Below, in pieces: positions 11,609 to 22,995 of a stretch of DNA of 64,000 nucleotides; positions within the stretch are counted from its first letter, which is position 1; each line of letters opens with the position of its first letter. Origin of the DNA: Adineta steineri (lineage: Eukaryota; Rotifera; Eurotatoria; Adinetida; Adinetidae); assembly GCA_905250115.1 (NCBI GenBank), contig CAJNOI010000298.1:7104-71103 (forward strand), read 5' to 3'. A program made the position numbers and the translations under genes. The notes under the pieces were generated by a model. That model made no database searches. It worked only from the letters and a program-made list of their open reading frames with translations, and had not been told where the DNA came from.

Positions 11609-12700
11609 TCTATTAACAATGTATAAAATGAGTAACATTTATTCATACGTCAATAAAACAACTATTTGCGTTAGAAGAACGCAAAAGATAAATAGAATAC
11701 GTTACAACGGCAAGTAACTGCTAGTATAAAGAAGAAAAATAATTTTGTTTTTTTATTGACTCTTTTTTATGAGTAAAATTCGAATAATTTTATCTAATTA
11801 AAACTTAGAAGATCTTCCGTTTTTTTAGTAACTCAAAAAAAAATTCTATCAATCGTTCTAATTGCAAGTGCAAATATCTCTCGGTTATATATTTCGTTGC
11901 TTATAGACGATACTCACTCTTAAGTAATATTATATTCGAATGGAAAAAGTGATTCATCCATTTCAATATTTGAGACTACCATAGCCATAGCACTTACCTT
12001 CAACTATCCAGTAAAATTTTTTTCCTATTTATGTACGAAAGATAAGGACATCTGCAGTACATAATGTGAGCGATAAACAATGTTCGACTGATGAATGACG
12101 TTAAAAAAATGTCATATACTTGTAATAAAGAATGTGAGAAGATAAAACTAAATTATAGAATTTTAATTTTTCATACAGTTGAATTTCTCTGCAATAAATA
12201 TTCTAAGTTCCAACGATAGATAAGTTATACAGTTTATAAGATCAATTTTATTATTTTTGCTCAATACAATCAATCATAACTTGATATTTTTTTATTCTTA
12301 AATCAAAAAGAAAAAAAAAGAACGTATAAAACTATATTTTTGAAGCTTCTCATATGTCATGGTTATTTAATATGTAATTACGTGAAGACACATGATAAAT
12401 ATTCAAATACCTAGATACAGTCAATATAGATATTTATCTATATCACGACTCATGACTTAACAAAAAATAAGGTAGAATATTTTTATGCTTTACTATCTAT
12501 AATATTTATCTCTACTTCCGAATCCTCATTAGATCATGTTAATGAGAATATGCGCAGTTACATATCGCTTTTGATAAGTCATGCGTATACTCGGAAGTAG
12601 AAATAGGTATTTAAAATCGATGGTTTGAGCAATATACATACATTCTGTATTCAGTTGAAAAACAAACAGGTAACGTTTGAGTTATTTTTTATTTAGGAAG
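11609..12700. other. Intergenic, AT-rich, with a short inverted repeat
   Basis: No gene seen. A pair of inverted segments, about 12503-12520 (ATCTCTACTTCCGA) and 12591-12608 (TCGGAAGTAGAAATAG), lies 100-200 bp upstream of the next gene; it could be regulatory or a small MITE relic. Confidence 0.4.
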
Positions 12701-13234
12701 ATGAATTATAGACGATTTCTGTGCTTTATTGTCTTGGCAATATGTTTCATTAATATGGACGCTGCTCCACAGACTTATGCAGACAAGAGTGATGCTTTGA
12801 CACAACAGCTTATAGAAGAGGCAAAGAAAAACCTTGGTTTGGATGTTGATCAATCGAAAATTCAAGTTACCAAGCCATCACAGGAAAATGATGATATTAT
12901 TGTCAGTGTTCCTTTAGTTGATACTGTAAAAACAACTAGCGATGAGCTTAAACAAAATGACATTTACGTCAGTTACCAATGTATGGATACAGAAAAGTTA
13001 AAAGGTTGTTTCAAACTGAAATTAACAAATGCCAATGAGAAAGAAGCAGAATTTGCATTGGTAGATAATGAAGGTAATACAATTGCTACTACTACTACTA
13101 CAGCAAATCCACCTGAAATTATTATACGACGCCCGTGCATTATGGTCTGGTACAATGGTAGATACCTTGGTTGCTTTGATGTAGTTATTATCATAGTACG
13201 TATTACGGTAAATTCCAATATTATGCATGAATAA
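12701..13234 (+). CDS. Small secreted protein, unknown family
   Basis: Single exon, 177 aa from the ATG at 12701 (an in-frame upstream codon at 12677 is not a canonical start). A clear signal peptide (RRFLCFIVLAICFINMDAA) is followed by an acidic, Lys-rich region, then YQCMDTEKLKGCFKLKL and a Thr-rich patch. The C terminus, GRYLGCFDVVIIIVRITV, is hydrophobic and could be a GPI or membrane signal. Cysteines pair up (C-x8-C twice). No family recognised. A TTTATTTAG acceptor-like sequence lies five bases before the ATG. Confidence 0.6.
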   Translation: MNYRRFLCFIVLAICFINMDAAPQTYADKSDALTQQLIEEAKKNLGLDVDQSKIQVTKPSQENDDIIVSVPLVDTVKTTSDELKQNDIYVSYQCMDTEKLKGCFKLKLTNANEKEAEFALVDNEGNTIATTTTTANPPEIIIRRPCIMVWYNGRYLGCFDVVIIIVRITVNSNIMHE

Positions 13235-14371
13235 AACGGATTATCTCAAGTTCAAATAACAACACATACATTCTTTTAGTTAGCATTTAAAAGTTTAATT
13301 ATTGTGCTTTTTTTCATATCCTATTTTTATTTTCTCAAATAAATCAAATTTTTTAATCAGACATAAAATTCAAGAATTTGTCTTTGATAATTAACAGTCA
13401 CTTCTCTTTTCTAAATACAAGGCTAGATAAATACTGATTTTCACTAATATAAATCACACAAAATAACAACTGCTCTTGAATCTATATTGTTAGAAAGAAA
13501 CTGTTCGATTCTATAATATAATTCGATCTGTTTCGTTGCTATAAAACGAAAAGAATTTTAATATTTTCAACATATTTAATAATTATCAAATCAATTCAAT
13601 TAGAACTCAACGAATTCGATAAGTATATATACAAAGAAAACTCTATAAATCATCGAATAGCAGTAGTCGATCAGTCTAATTGACGAAGAATTACACTGCC
13701 TTATATTATTTTGAAAAAAATTAGAATTTAAAAGACATCCTTTAATGAACGAATGAAACTATTATATCCATCTATCGTACTAAAAACCCATCGACTTTCA
13801 TAGCCACATCATCTCTCAGGATGAAACGAGGGAGAGCGAAAATCTTATTAATCTTTATCTTATATTTAAACACCAAAAAATTCATTAAACTTTAGATATA
13901 CGACAACTGACGATAGTTGATAAGTTAAAAATAGTAACAAGCAGAGTCATAGTTTTAAACAATATATATAACTGTCACATTGCACTGAATTGTAATATTT
14001 TATTACATGAATGCCAAATCTATTATCGGCACTGCTGGTTTTTCCATTTGGTTACAGAATATTTATCATTTGTTTCATAACAAGATTAAAAAAAAGTCTT
14101 TTACTTCTTTTCTTTATGAATAATATAGAAATTATTTTCATACATGAGTCATATATGATATATTTTTTATTTGATTATTTAACATGTTTTTTGTCGTAAT
14201 GCTTTTTCTTTCGTTTGTTTATTTTGATTAATATGTGCATTGAAGCATAATAATATCATTTTCTATCAACCTATAAGAAAAAATAATTACACTGCATTTA
14301 CCTGTCACATGTTTTCTTGTCAATGATCGATTAAATTGAATGTGTTTAACTATTACTTTTTTTTCAGAGAT
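13235..14371. other. Intergenic, AT-rich
   Basis: No convincing coding sequence. The 14339-14366 stretch ends in a polypyrimidine tract and CAG just before the next start codon, a likely 3' splice site of a leader intron or trans-splice site. Confidence 0.4.
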
Positions 14372-17006
14372 ATGAATCATAATCAAGCAAATTTCTTGTA
14401 TTCATTAAAACCATTGACATCCATTCAATTACCGGACACTTCACAAATAATAACAACATGTGAAATTAAAGAAATATATGATAAAATTATTCAATTACAA
14501 ACAAAAATTACTGATAATGTTTTTCAGTGGGATACAACTGAACGACAAGAATTTTGGTTATCTATTATGGATATATGGATTGAATTAACAAAGCAAAGTG
14601 CTAATATTACTTATAATAATTTATATCTTTTAACTGATTGTTTTAATAGAATATCAGCCTTATGGCAGCAATGTGTAGAATCGAAATCAATTATTGATAT
14701 CAATGATAATCACACTATTGAAAAAGCATTTTCATCTTGTTTAATGATGTTAGATATATCTCATATTCATAATTATCTATGTAAAATTGATGAAATATCA
14801 AATGAAACCATTATTCCATTTAATGTTCATCTTATTTTATCAGTTGCTAGTTATTTTGCCCGTTATCTTTCATCGAATCATAGTTGGATATTTAATGATC
14901 GAATGAGAGTATTAATTATATTAATAAATTATGTAGAACAAAGAATAAAATTAATTAAAACACTTTCAGGATCAATTGTTGAATGTATTATAAATCTCTT
15001 TTGGAATCTTAGTGATCGAATATTTTTAGTACCAATATTAGTTCAGATTAATCTACCAAAGAATATCGTAAACTGGTTATCATATTCATATGAACATTGC
15101 GTATCATTTATTTCTATAATACATAATCTATCACGTCATGATGAAGGAGTTGATGCACTTAATAAATGGAATACGATTGAAATTATTAAAAATTATCAAA
15201 ACGAGTATGTAAAGATTTTGTTCATATGATAAAGATAATTTTTTGAGATTTATTTTGTATAGAAAATCATTTATGATAAATATGGAAAGATTATTATTAA
15301 TATCGATGATTTTAGCACAATTATCTTCACCTGAACAACTTAAATGTGATAAAAGAATTATGAATGGTGTATTAAATGAATTATTACAACGAACAATGAA
15401 TGCAGCAAAAAATGAAAGCTTTTCGGATGATACTGGTTTTCATATTAGTGAATTTTTAGCTGTTATGGTTAAATTATTTGTTGTAGAAGAACGTACACTT
15501 GATTATATATTATGTCATGCTGAAACAGAACCATCATCAGATTTATCATCAGTAATTCAATTATTTACTTCACTTCTTATGTCATTTAATGATGCATTAA
15601 ATAAGCAAAATCAACTTGAACAATTAACATTAATTATAATTGTTAATATTCTATGGAGTATTTCATTTCAAACACAATATCTTCAAGAATTAATAATTAA
15701 TAATAAAGAAGCTCTACTTATTATTGAAAGCTTAGCCGAAAATAATAATAAAGAAGTAATTAATCAATATAAACCTCGATCAATAGAAAGTATACATGTT
15801 GCTGGTCGTGGAATAATTCATAATATTCAAAAATATTCGGAATCTCATACTGTATTAAATCATATACAAAATGAAATAACTAATAAACAATCGATAAAAA
15901 GGTACGTATATACTGGGGGCAAAATTAGAATCTGGTGTGGGTGCGAGTGAATGTGTTCGTCGATATTCCCTGCATTTAACACCCACATCCACATCTACAT
16001 GCACCCACCCAAACTCACCCATATCTACATTCACCCACCCACCCATATCCATACGCACCCACCCACACCCTCCAATTTTGCCCCCAATATATAAAATTGT
16101 TTATCTAGCTAGAATTATATATTTCTTTTGTAGTGTTAAACCATCTGTAATGATAAGTTATTCGCATGATAATAAAATATTTTGTGATAAACTTGTTGAT
16201 TTTTTATCAACTAAACAAAATGTATTTGATATGTGGATTGATCATATGAATTGTCACACAGCTTCTGATCTTTGGGAATCAATTGCTATTGGAATAGAAC
16301 AAGCAAATGTAATTGTATGTCTTATATCGAATTATTATTTTGAAAGTAAATCATGTCGTCAAGAATTTGTCTATGCAACAGATACACTTCATAAATTAAT
16401 TGTTCCTGTTCTTTTAGAAAAATTTAAACCTAAAGGATGGTTAGGTATATTGAATGATTGTCTTTGATGTAATGCGATTGAATATATATATATATATTTT
16501 CTATTATAGGTATTCGAATTCCTGGTATTAAATATGTACGTTTTCAAAATATCGAAGAGTTAGATCAATTAAAGTTGATGGATTTATTAGATACAATTCA
16601 AGCAACTCTTTCGTTAACTATGTCTCCTATTGATAATTCATCTACACTTCAACAGAAAGAATATTACGAACCAACAGCATCATATTTACATACAGTTCCT
16701 ACTTCCAATCATCGACTACGAATTAATCAATGGTTATTAGCATCAAAGGATGATATTGACGCATGGTTTTCTCATCATCACATTTCAACACAATTATGTG
16801 ATCTTTATGATTTTCAAACAGGTCAAGAAATGCTTCATTATGGTAAACAACTGATTCAGAATTATGATAAACATCTAGATATCTATTCAAAAGCATTCGT
16901 TAAAAAATATAATGGTGATGAATTACTTCCACATGAATTTCAACGATTTACTGAAGCTATTAAAGAATTACTTGAAAACAATATGACATCTGTTGTTTCT
17001 TCTTAA
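14372..17006 (+). CDS. ARM-like / TIR / SAM-like domain protein (putative NAD+ hydrolase-type TIR)
   Basis: Four exons, 14372-15204, 15263-15901, 16134-16444 and 16510-17006, in phase; 759 aa. Residues 1-~485 are all-helical and Leu/Ile-rich with armadillo-like character. The TIR domain (about 495-620) opens with SVMISYSHDNKIFCDKL, has VWIDxxN-like DMWIDHMN, IVCLISNYYFESKSCRQEF and a GWLGIRIPG end. Glu568 in CRQEF is at the position of the catalytic Glu of SARM1-type TIR NADases. Residues ~680-745 (WLASKDDIDAWFSHHHIS, then LYDFQTGQEMLHYG) look like a SAM domain. SARM1 has ARM-SAM-SAM-TIR, so here the order differs. Intron 3 (15902-16133) holds a GT/CA hairpin element. Animal cytosol, stress or cell-death signalling are inferences. 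Confidence 0.82.
15915..16085. repeat. GT/CA hairpin element inside an intron, with 15-bp terminal inverted repeats
   Basis: Ends GGGGGCAAAATTAGA and TCCAATTTTGCCCCC are inverted copies with one mismatch. The inside is GGTGTGGGTGCGAG on the left and many CACCCAC units on the right. The element lies wholly within an intron of the TIR gene. Confidence 0.75.
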
Positions 17007-17581
17007 TAGTAAAATATACTAAGATGCAAAAGTCTTTGCTCTGTGCATAAATCAACTTTCTGCAAGCATATCTCTGGAAGTTTTTGAAGAGATTTTTCGA
17101 GAACTTGCTACAAAGTAGAGTAAGATCTACAGAATTATAACTATGTAAATTACGAAATCGATCGATACTGGCGCTTGTAGAACGATAATAATTCTAAACT
17201 TGAGGGCGTGGGTGGGTGTGAATGTCGATCATTCGTTTTCCAGATTGATGTTCTCATCCACACCCACATCCCGTCCACTTCCTTAGCCTCTCACAGACAC
17301 CCATCCCAATTTTGCACTAATTTTTCAGCCAAGCATCAACAATTCTTGGTTTGCTCTCCTGGTGAAAGAAAATTCTGTGTTGTCCTTTGTTGCTGCACTT
17401 AAGAACAATTTGAAGAAAAAAAAAACGTGCAGCTCTTCATTGACGACCATAAAAAAAAGCAGGGAGGAACGAGTTGAAAAAAAGAAAAGACAAAAATTTA
17501 CATAAAAGTAGTTGCGCTTTTTCTCTCATCAAGTAATACGTATTCTTGTCACATTACGACATAGCAACTACAACACGCAGT
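17007..17581. other. Intergenic with one GT/CA hairpin
   Basis: Hairpin of the dispersed family at about 17200-17274 (TTGAGGGCGTGGGTGGGTG ... CATCCACACCCACATCCC), followed by more CACCC-rich sequence to ~17306. Nothing else seen. Confidence 0.6.
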
Positions 17582-20500
17582 ATGGACAAAAAGAACCTTG
17601 CGACAACAAGCAGCACTACTAATAAGGAGAAGGACGAAAAAGTGCTAACTGTTTTAGAAGGGAGCACTGGTATGAATCCCTCGTCATCAAAGCAAGTAAC
17701 AACTGATCAGACGATTAGCGATGCATCTCAAAATAAAATCAAAAATTTATCATTGACTACTTCTGGCGAAGGTATGAAAAAATAATGATTACAGTTGTAT
17801 GTTAAGATGCAGGTTCTTGGGATTTACTATAAAAACTTGAGTATAGGCCAGACAACGCTATATCTAGGTTTTTGTTTTCGGATGTGCTAACTAAAATTGT
17901 GGGTGGGTAAACCGGCTGTGACGATGAGATTGTGAGTGGTGAGCATCATTTAGAGTGAGGCTTTAGAAAGGAAAAGGTCAGCACCCACATTTATCTACTA
18001 GATACATAGTCATCATAAGACTGTGTCCATTAAATGATCATAATAGACTACTGTTAGTTATACTAACGTCGTGTTACTTGTCAGTGATACATGTTACTCT
18101 ATTTTTTCAGGAACCGAACAAACATCGATAAAGCAAGTGCCATCAAGGCCAATACATATGCAAATTGCTCAAAACTTTCTTCTCATCTGGCTTGATTCGT
18201 TGATTGATATAAAGAATAACCGCTGTGAACGTTGCCTGGCGAGATTACGACGAATCGTTAACACAACTGAAACATTCACACATGCCGACGTATGTGTCAA
18301 TTTCATCAACGAACATCAAGATGAAAATATTTTCATAATCACATCTGGATCTCTTGGAATGAATGTTGTGCCGCGCATCCACCATATGTCGCAAATTGAC
18401 TCCATTTACATATTTTGCGGTGATAAATCTGAACACGAAAAATGGACTCATGAGTGGACAAAGGTAAGGGGTGTTTTTACCGACATAAGACCCCTCTACA
18501 AAGTTTTGCAACAACACACGCGTCTGTACGATCGAGACTCAACATCAATTACCATCACAAATGCTCAAAATTCGGATGAATTAGAACCCACATTTATGTA
18601 CACCACACTGTTTAAAGAATGCATTCTAGAAATTGAATACGATAACGATGAGATCAGTAAATTGGCAAGTGAATGTCGTACACTTTATCAAGAGAATGAC
18701 AAGGAATTAGAGATAATCCATGAATTTGAAAGTAAATACTATGAGCATACTGCTGTCTGGTGGTATACTCGAGAATGTTTCATCTATCATCTACTCAATC
18801 GTGCTTTGCGAATCTTCGACACAAGTATGATCGTTATGATGGGATTTTTCATTCAAAGTCTTCACCGTCGTATACAACAACTTCATGCAGAACAACAACA
18901 TTTATTCACAGACGATTTTACTGTCTATCGAGGTCAAGGTTTATTGAAAACGGACTTCGCAAAATTGCAAGCCTCTCCTGGCGGCCTTTTAACCTTCAAT
19001 AACTTCCTTTCCACTAGCAAGAATCGTGACATTTCGATAAGCTTTGCCCAAGCAGCTCCTGAGAAACCAGATCACGTCGCTGTTCTCTTCAAGTTAACGA
19101 TCAATCCATCGATTCCATCATCGCCATTTGCCATCATTACGGACGAGGGTTTCTATGCTCCACAAGAAGAAGAAATTCTTTTTTCCACAAATTCTATCTT
19201 TCGTATCGGTTCCGTGAAACAATCTGAAAGCAGCCATGCGCTATTCGAAATAGAACTGATGCTCATCCCAAACAACGACGCACAGCTTACCAGTCTTACT
19301 CAGAGCATTCGGAAAGACATTTCCAGCACGACTGGATGGCACCGACTAGGCGAGTTACTGCTTCGATCTGGTGATCCATCCAAAGCTGAAGCTCTATACC
19401 AACGTCTACTCCAGAATACATCGGACAACGATTTGACTGAGTTTTCATTTTTAAATCATCAACTCGGGAAAGTGTATTCGAATATGGGAGAGTACTCCAA
19501 AGCACTCGACTACTATAAGAGAGACTTGGAAATCATGCAAAAATCACTCCCTCCAACGCATCTTGATTTGGCTCACAGCTACAACAACATCGGTCTCGTC
19601 TATTTCAACATGGGACAGTATTTCAAAGCACTTGAGTGCTATGAAAAAAGCCTAGAGATAAAGACGAAATCGCTCCCTCCGACACATCTTGATTTGGCCC
19701 ATAGCTACAGCAACCTCGGTGGACTGTATACCAATATGGGACCGTATTCCAGATCACTCGAGTATTATGAGAAAGCACACAAGATCTATGAGAAATCTCT
19801 CCCTCCAACGCATCCCAGCTTGGCTACCAGTTACAGCAAAATCGGTCGAGTGTATTGCAACATGGGAGAGTACTCTAAAGCACTCGAGAACCATGAGAAA
19901 AGTCTAGAAATAAAGACAAAATATCTCCCTCCAACGCATCCTGATTTGGCTCACAGCTACAGCAACATTGGTCTAGTCTATTCCAACATGGGAGAGTACT
20001 CCAACGCACTCGAATACTATGAGAAAGTACACAGAATCTATGATGAATCTCTCCCTCCAACGCATCTTGATTTGGCTCACAGCTACAGCAACACCGGTCG
20101 AGTGTATTGCAACATGGGGCAGTACTCCAAAGCACTTGAGTGCTATGAGAAAAGTCTAGAAATAAAGATGAAATCTCTCCCTTCAACACATCATGATTTG
20201 GCTCACAGCTACAACAACATCGGCCTAGTCTATTCTAACCTAGGAGAGTACTCAAAAGCACTCGAGTACTATGAAAAAGCATACAAGATCTATGAGAAAT
20301 CTCTACCTCGAACGCATCCTACTCTAGCTACCAGCTACAACCGCATCGCCCAAGTGTATTTCAACATGGGAGAGTACTCCAAATCACTCGAATACTATGA
20401 GAAAGACTTGGAAATCACGAAAAAATCTCGCCCTCCATTGCATCCTGATTTGGCTACCAGTTATAACAACATCGGTCGAGTGTATTCGGACATGGGAGAA

Positions 20501-21124
20501 TACTCCAAAGCACTCGAGTATCATGAGAAAAGTTTAGATATAATGAAAAAATCTCTCCCTCCAACGCATCTCAGTTTTGCGGCAAGTTACAGTTACCTTG
20601 GAAGATTGTATCGTTCGTTCAAAGATTATGACAAAGCTCTAAACTATTTCGAGGAAACGCTCAAAATTGTGAGAGAAATACTACCAGAGAAGCATCCAAA
20701 CTTGGCAGTAACATACAGCAACATTGGAGATGTTTATCGACTGACCGGAGATACGAAAGCGGCGCTGTTCTTCTTGCAAAGGGCGCTTGAAATTCAGACA
20801 AAGATAGCAGTGGACCGTGCTTCTTTGGCTTCGACATACAATTACTTAGGAGAAACGTATCATCTGATGGAAGAGTATTCATTAGCATTGGATTTTCATG
20901 AAAGAGCTCGACAAATTCGTCAGGAATCTCTCCCTGCAACGCATCCTGATTTGGCACAAACACGACACAATCTGGCAAGAATCTACATGGAAATGGAACA
21001 GTATGAAGTGGCCTATGAACATGCCCAGCGCGCTGTGGAAATCGCTCGACAGAAGCTGTCGGAAAAACATCCAGATCTCTTAGAATACACAGAAACATTG
21101 TCAGAACTACAAAAGAAGTTGTAA
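17582..21124 (+). CDS. ADP-ribosyltransferase (ART)-TPR protein
   Basis: Two exons, 17582-17771 and 18111-21124, phase 1; 1067 aa. Residues 1-~70 are Ser/Thr-rich and disordered. Residues ~80-200 form a domain with IFIITSGSLG and YIFCGDKSEHEKW, often found in front of rotifer ARTs. The ART domain follows, with the R-S-ExE triad: YRGQ (R337), FLSTS (S364-S366) and QEEEIL (E416-E418). From ~495 to ~1060 there are 13 kinesin-light-chain-like TPRs of 42 residues (SYNNIGLVYSNMGEYSKALEYYEKSLEI type); nine are near-identical at DNA level. Arginine-directed mono-ADP-ribosylation with TPR-mediated targeting is likely. The 339-nt intron holds a GTGGGTGGG...CACCCAC pair. Base composition is visibly less AT-rich than the surroundings. 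Confidence 0.9.
19450..20690 (+). repeat. Tandem 126-bp repeats encoding TPRs
   Basis: About nine to ten successive 126-bp units, recognisable by the recurring CTCCCTCCAACGCATC and AACATGGGAGAGTACTCC blocks. The neighbouring units are far more alike than TPRs usually are, which points to recent unit duplication or homogenisation. Confidence 0.85.
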
Positions 21125-21143
21125 ACATGCTTTACTCGTTGAC

Positions 21144-21198
21144 GGTGTGGGTGTGCATGTGTATGATTTATTAGCCGAATACTACACCCACACCCACC
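21144..21198. repeat. GT/CA hairpin, dispersed family
   Basis: GGTGTGGGTGTG, a 28-nt AT-rich loop, then ACACCCACACCCACC. It sits between the 3' ends of the ART-TPR gene and the sirtuin gene, 20 bases after the ART-TPR stop. Confidence 0.8.
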
Positions 21199-21231
21199 TT
21201 GACATATATATTTTTTAAAATAAAGAAAGCG

Positions 21232-22294
21232 TTAGGTAACACCAGAAAACCAATCTGTATCACCAGCAGTTCTAAAACAATAAGGAATAAAAAAGAATCT
21301 ATACTGCCGACAATAGTAATTCCTTCACATGAATACTTACCGAAATAGCCAATTTTCTTCAAAATCTATCATCCATTCTGTATCTTCCCATAATTTTAAA
21401 TCAGTATAGCGTGGAATAGTTAAATTTAATTCTTTCATAACCATACTCATTACTTCATCACATCGTGCAAATATTCTCAATGCACATTCCTCATCATATG
21501 GGGTCTTTTGTAAATCTATATAAAATAGAAATATGCCTATATAGAAAAATCTACAACAAAAATCTTACTAACAATAACCATTTTTTGTCCAGATTTTAAA
21601 TTCATACATGGTAATTCACATGCAGGTGAAACTCGCATTGATGTTCCCATACATAAACTTAAATCGCATATTTTCGATTCTTTAGTTGCTCGATCTAAAG
21701 AAATGTCTGGTATCGACTGAGAAAATGCAACAGTTGTACAACGTAAACGACCGTTACAATTAGGCTCAATACACTTGTTTCCTGTTAACCATGTTTTATG
21801 TTCATATGTATCGATATGTGTTTGTCTATAATAAACTTTTCCACATTTTGCACATGCTTCACAGTGGCGATTGCCATGTAATTCAGCAATTTTTTCTATT
21901 GGTACTCCACTTTTAAGATGAAGACCATCACAATTTTGAGAAACTAAAAATTTTAGATGACCATTTCGCATTAATTCAACTAAAGCCATATGTGTCAATG
22001 TTGGTTCTGGATTCGAAACTGTCGATCGCGATGAAACAAAACCTCTTGCTCGAGCTGTCCAAACACCATTAGGACCACGAAAATCATTGATACCAGCTGA
22101 TGTCGATATACCTGCTCCAGTGTAAACAATGAAATGTTTTGCATTGCGAATGAAATTTGCTAAAGTTTTGATTTTCTTGTCAAGTTCATCTGTAGACATA
22201 ACGATATAAAAGAAAAATTATCAATATTCATGACTCTACCTGGTGAATCGAAATATTCCTGAATTTCGTCATCATTGAGTGCAGTATGTGCCAT
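21232..22294 (-). CDS. SIRT7-like class IV sirtuin
   Basis: Exons 22294-22240, 22189-21569, 21515-21341 and 21271-21232 join in phase; 296 aa. The N terminus has EYFDSPDELDKKI, equivalent to the helix before the Rossmann core of SIRT6/7. NAD+-binding and catalytic motifs are intact: YTGAGIST (42-49), DFRGPNGVW, QNCDGLHLKSG (103-113) and LHG with catalytic His123. Zinc ligands are most likely C131/C134 and C158/C163. QNCDGLH rather than QNIDGLH, PTLTHM and a C-terminal VNLQ followed by DEVM...L.IPRY match SIRT7 best. Expected role: nuclear NAD+-dependent protein deacylase. The family's basic nucleolar-targeting tail seems short or absent here. Confidence 0.9.
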
Positions 22295-22995
22295 AATCAA
22301 AAAAAACTATTGAAAGAACAAAAAAAGAAATATAATTCACCAGAATTGCATATTTACGTGAAATTACAAACACATCAACTGTAAGTTACGTATTTCTTAA
22401 GAAATATAATGAATCATAGACTTTCGGCGATTTTATTAGATTATTTCTCAAACAGGATAAAAAAGTATATTTCAAACAATATACCATAACAAATAATCGT
22501 TTCTCCTTGCAATTGTCGTCATCATAGAATACATTAGTACGTGTTCATTCGTAATACACTCCTTTAAAAAAGATTTTTTTTTCACAAATATATCGTAGGA
22601 CGTTCGCCTGTAATAGGCAAAATAAAATATTTCCAAAATCTATATTTGAAGATTTGACTGAATCATTTTTTCATCTAATAAATATTTAAACAGAGTATTA
22701 TTGAGAGAAAAAAGCATTGAAGCAAATCGGTAAAAAAACGTGTTTGCGTTCGTTTTATTCTTGCTTTCTTTTCTTTTTGATGCACGAAAGAATGTTATTA
22801 TCGATAACATTCTTTTCTTTTTCGCCTAGTAAGGGGAGAAAAATACTTTTTGTTCTGTTTATTTAGGAGTCATTTTTGTTATTCGTTATTCCCGGGTAAC
22901 ACTTGTTTTTTTCTCGATTCTGAGATATATGCACTTTTAACCATATAACCTCTCACATACTCAACACTATTCCAATACACAGAATATAACGAAAC
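22295..22995. other. Intergenic between divergent sirtuin and amidotransferase genes
   Basis: AT-rich with homopolymer T runs. A short inverted repeat AAAGAATGTTATTATCGATAACATTCTTT (centre near 22802) forms a near-perfect hairpin in this shared promoter region. No gene seen. Confidence 0.5.

Noticed and set aside
12670-12696. 27-nt leader intron before the secreted protein at 12701
   Set aside because: Too short for the intron sizes seen elsewhere (45 nt and up); the AG may instead be a trans-splice site.
15855-16467. Open frames reading repeated His-Pro-Thr or Val-Asp-Val-Gly through the GT/CA hairpin in the TIR intron
   Set aside because: They are by-products of the GGGTGT/CACCC repeat lying in an intron; the frame on the plus strand becomes real only after the acceptor at 16133.
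18245-21128. Several 60-155 aa frames antisense or out of frame with the ART-TPR gene
   Set aside because: Shadows of the TPR repeat; the plus-strand frame has all domain motifs.
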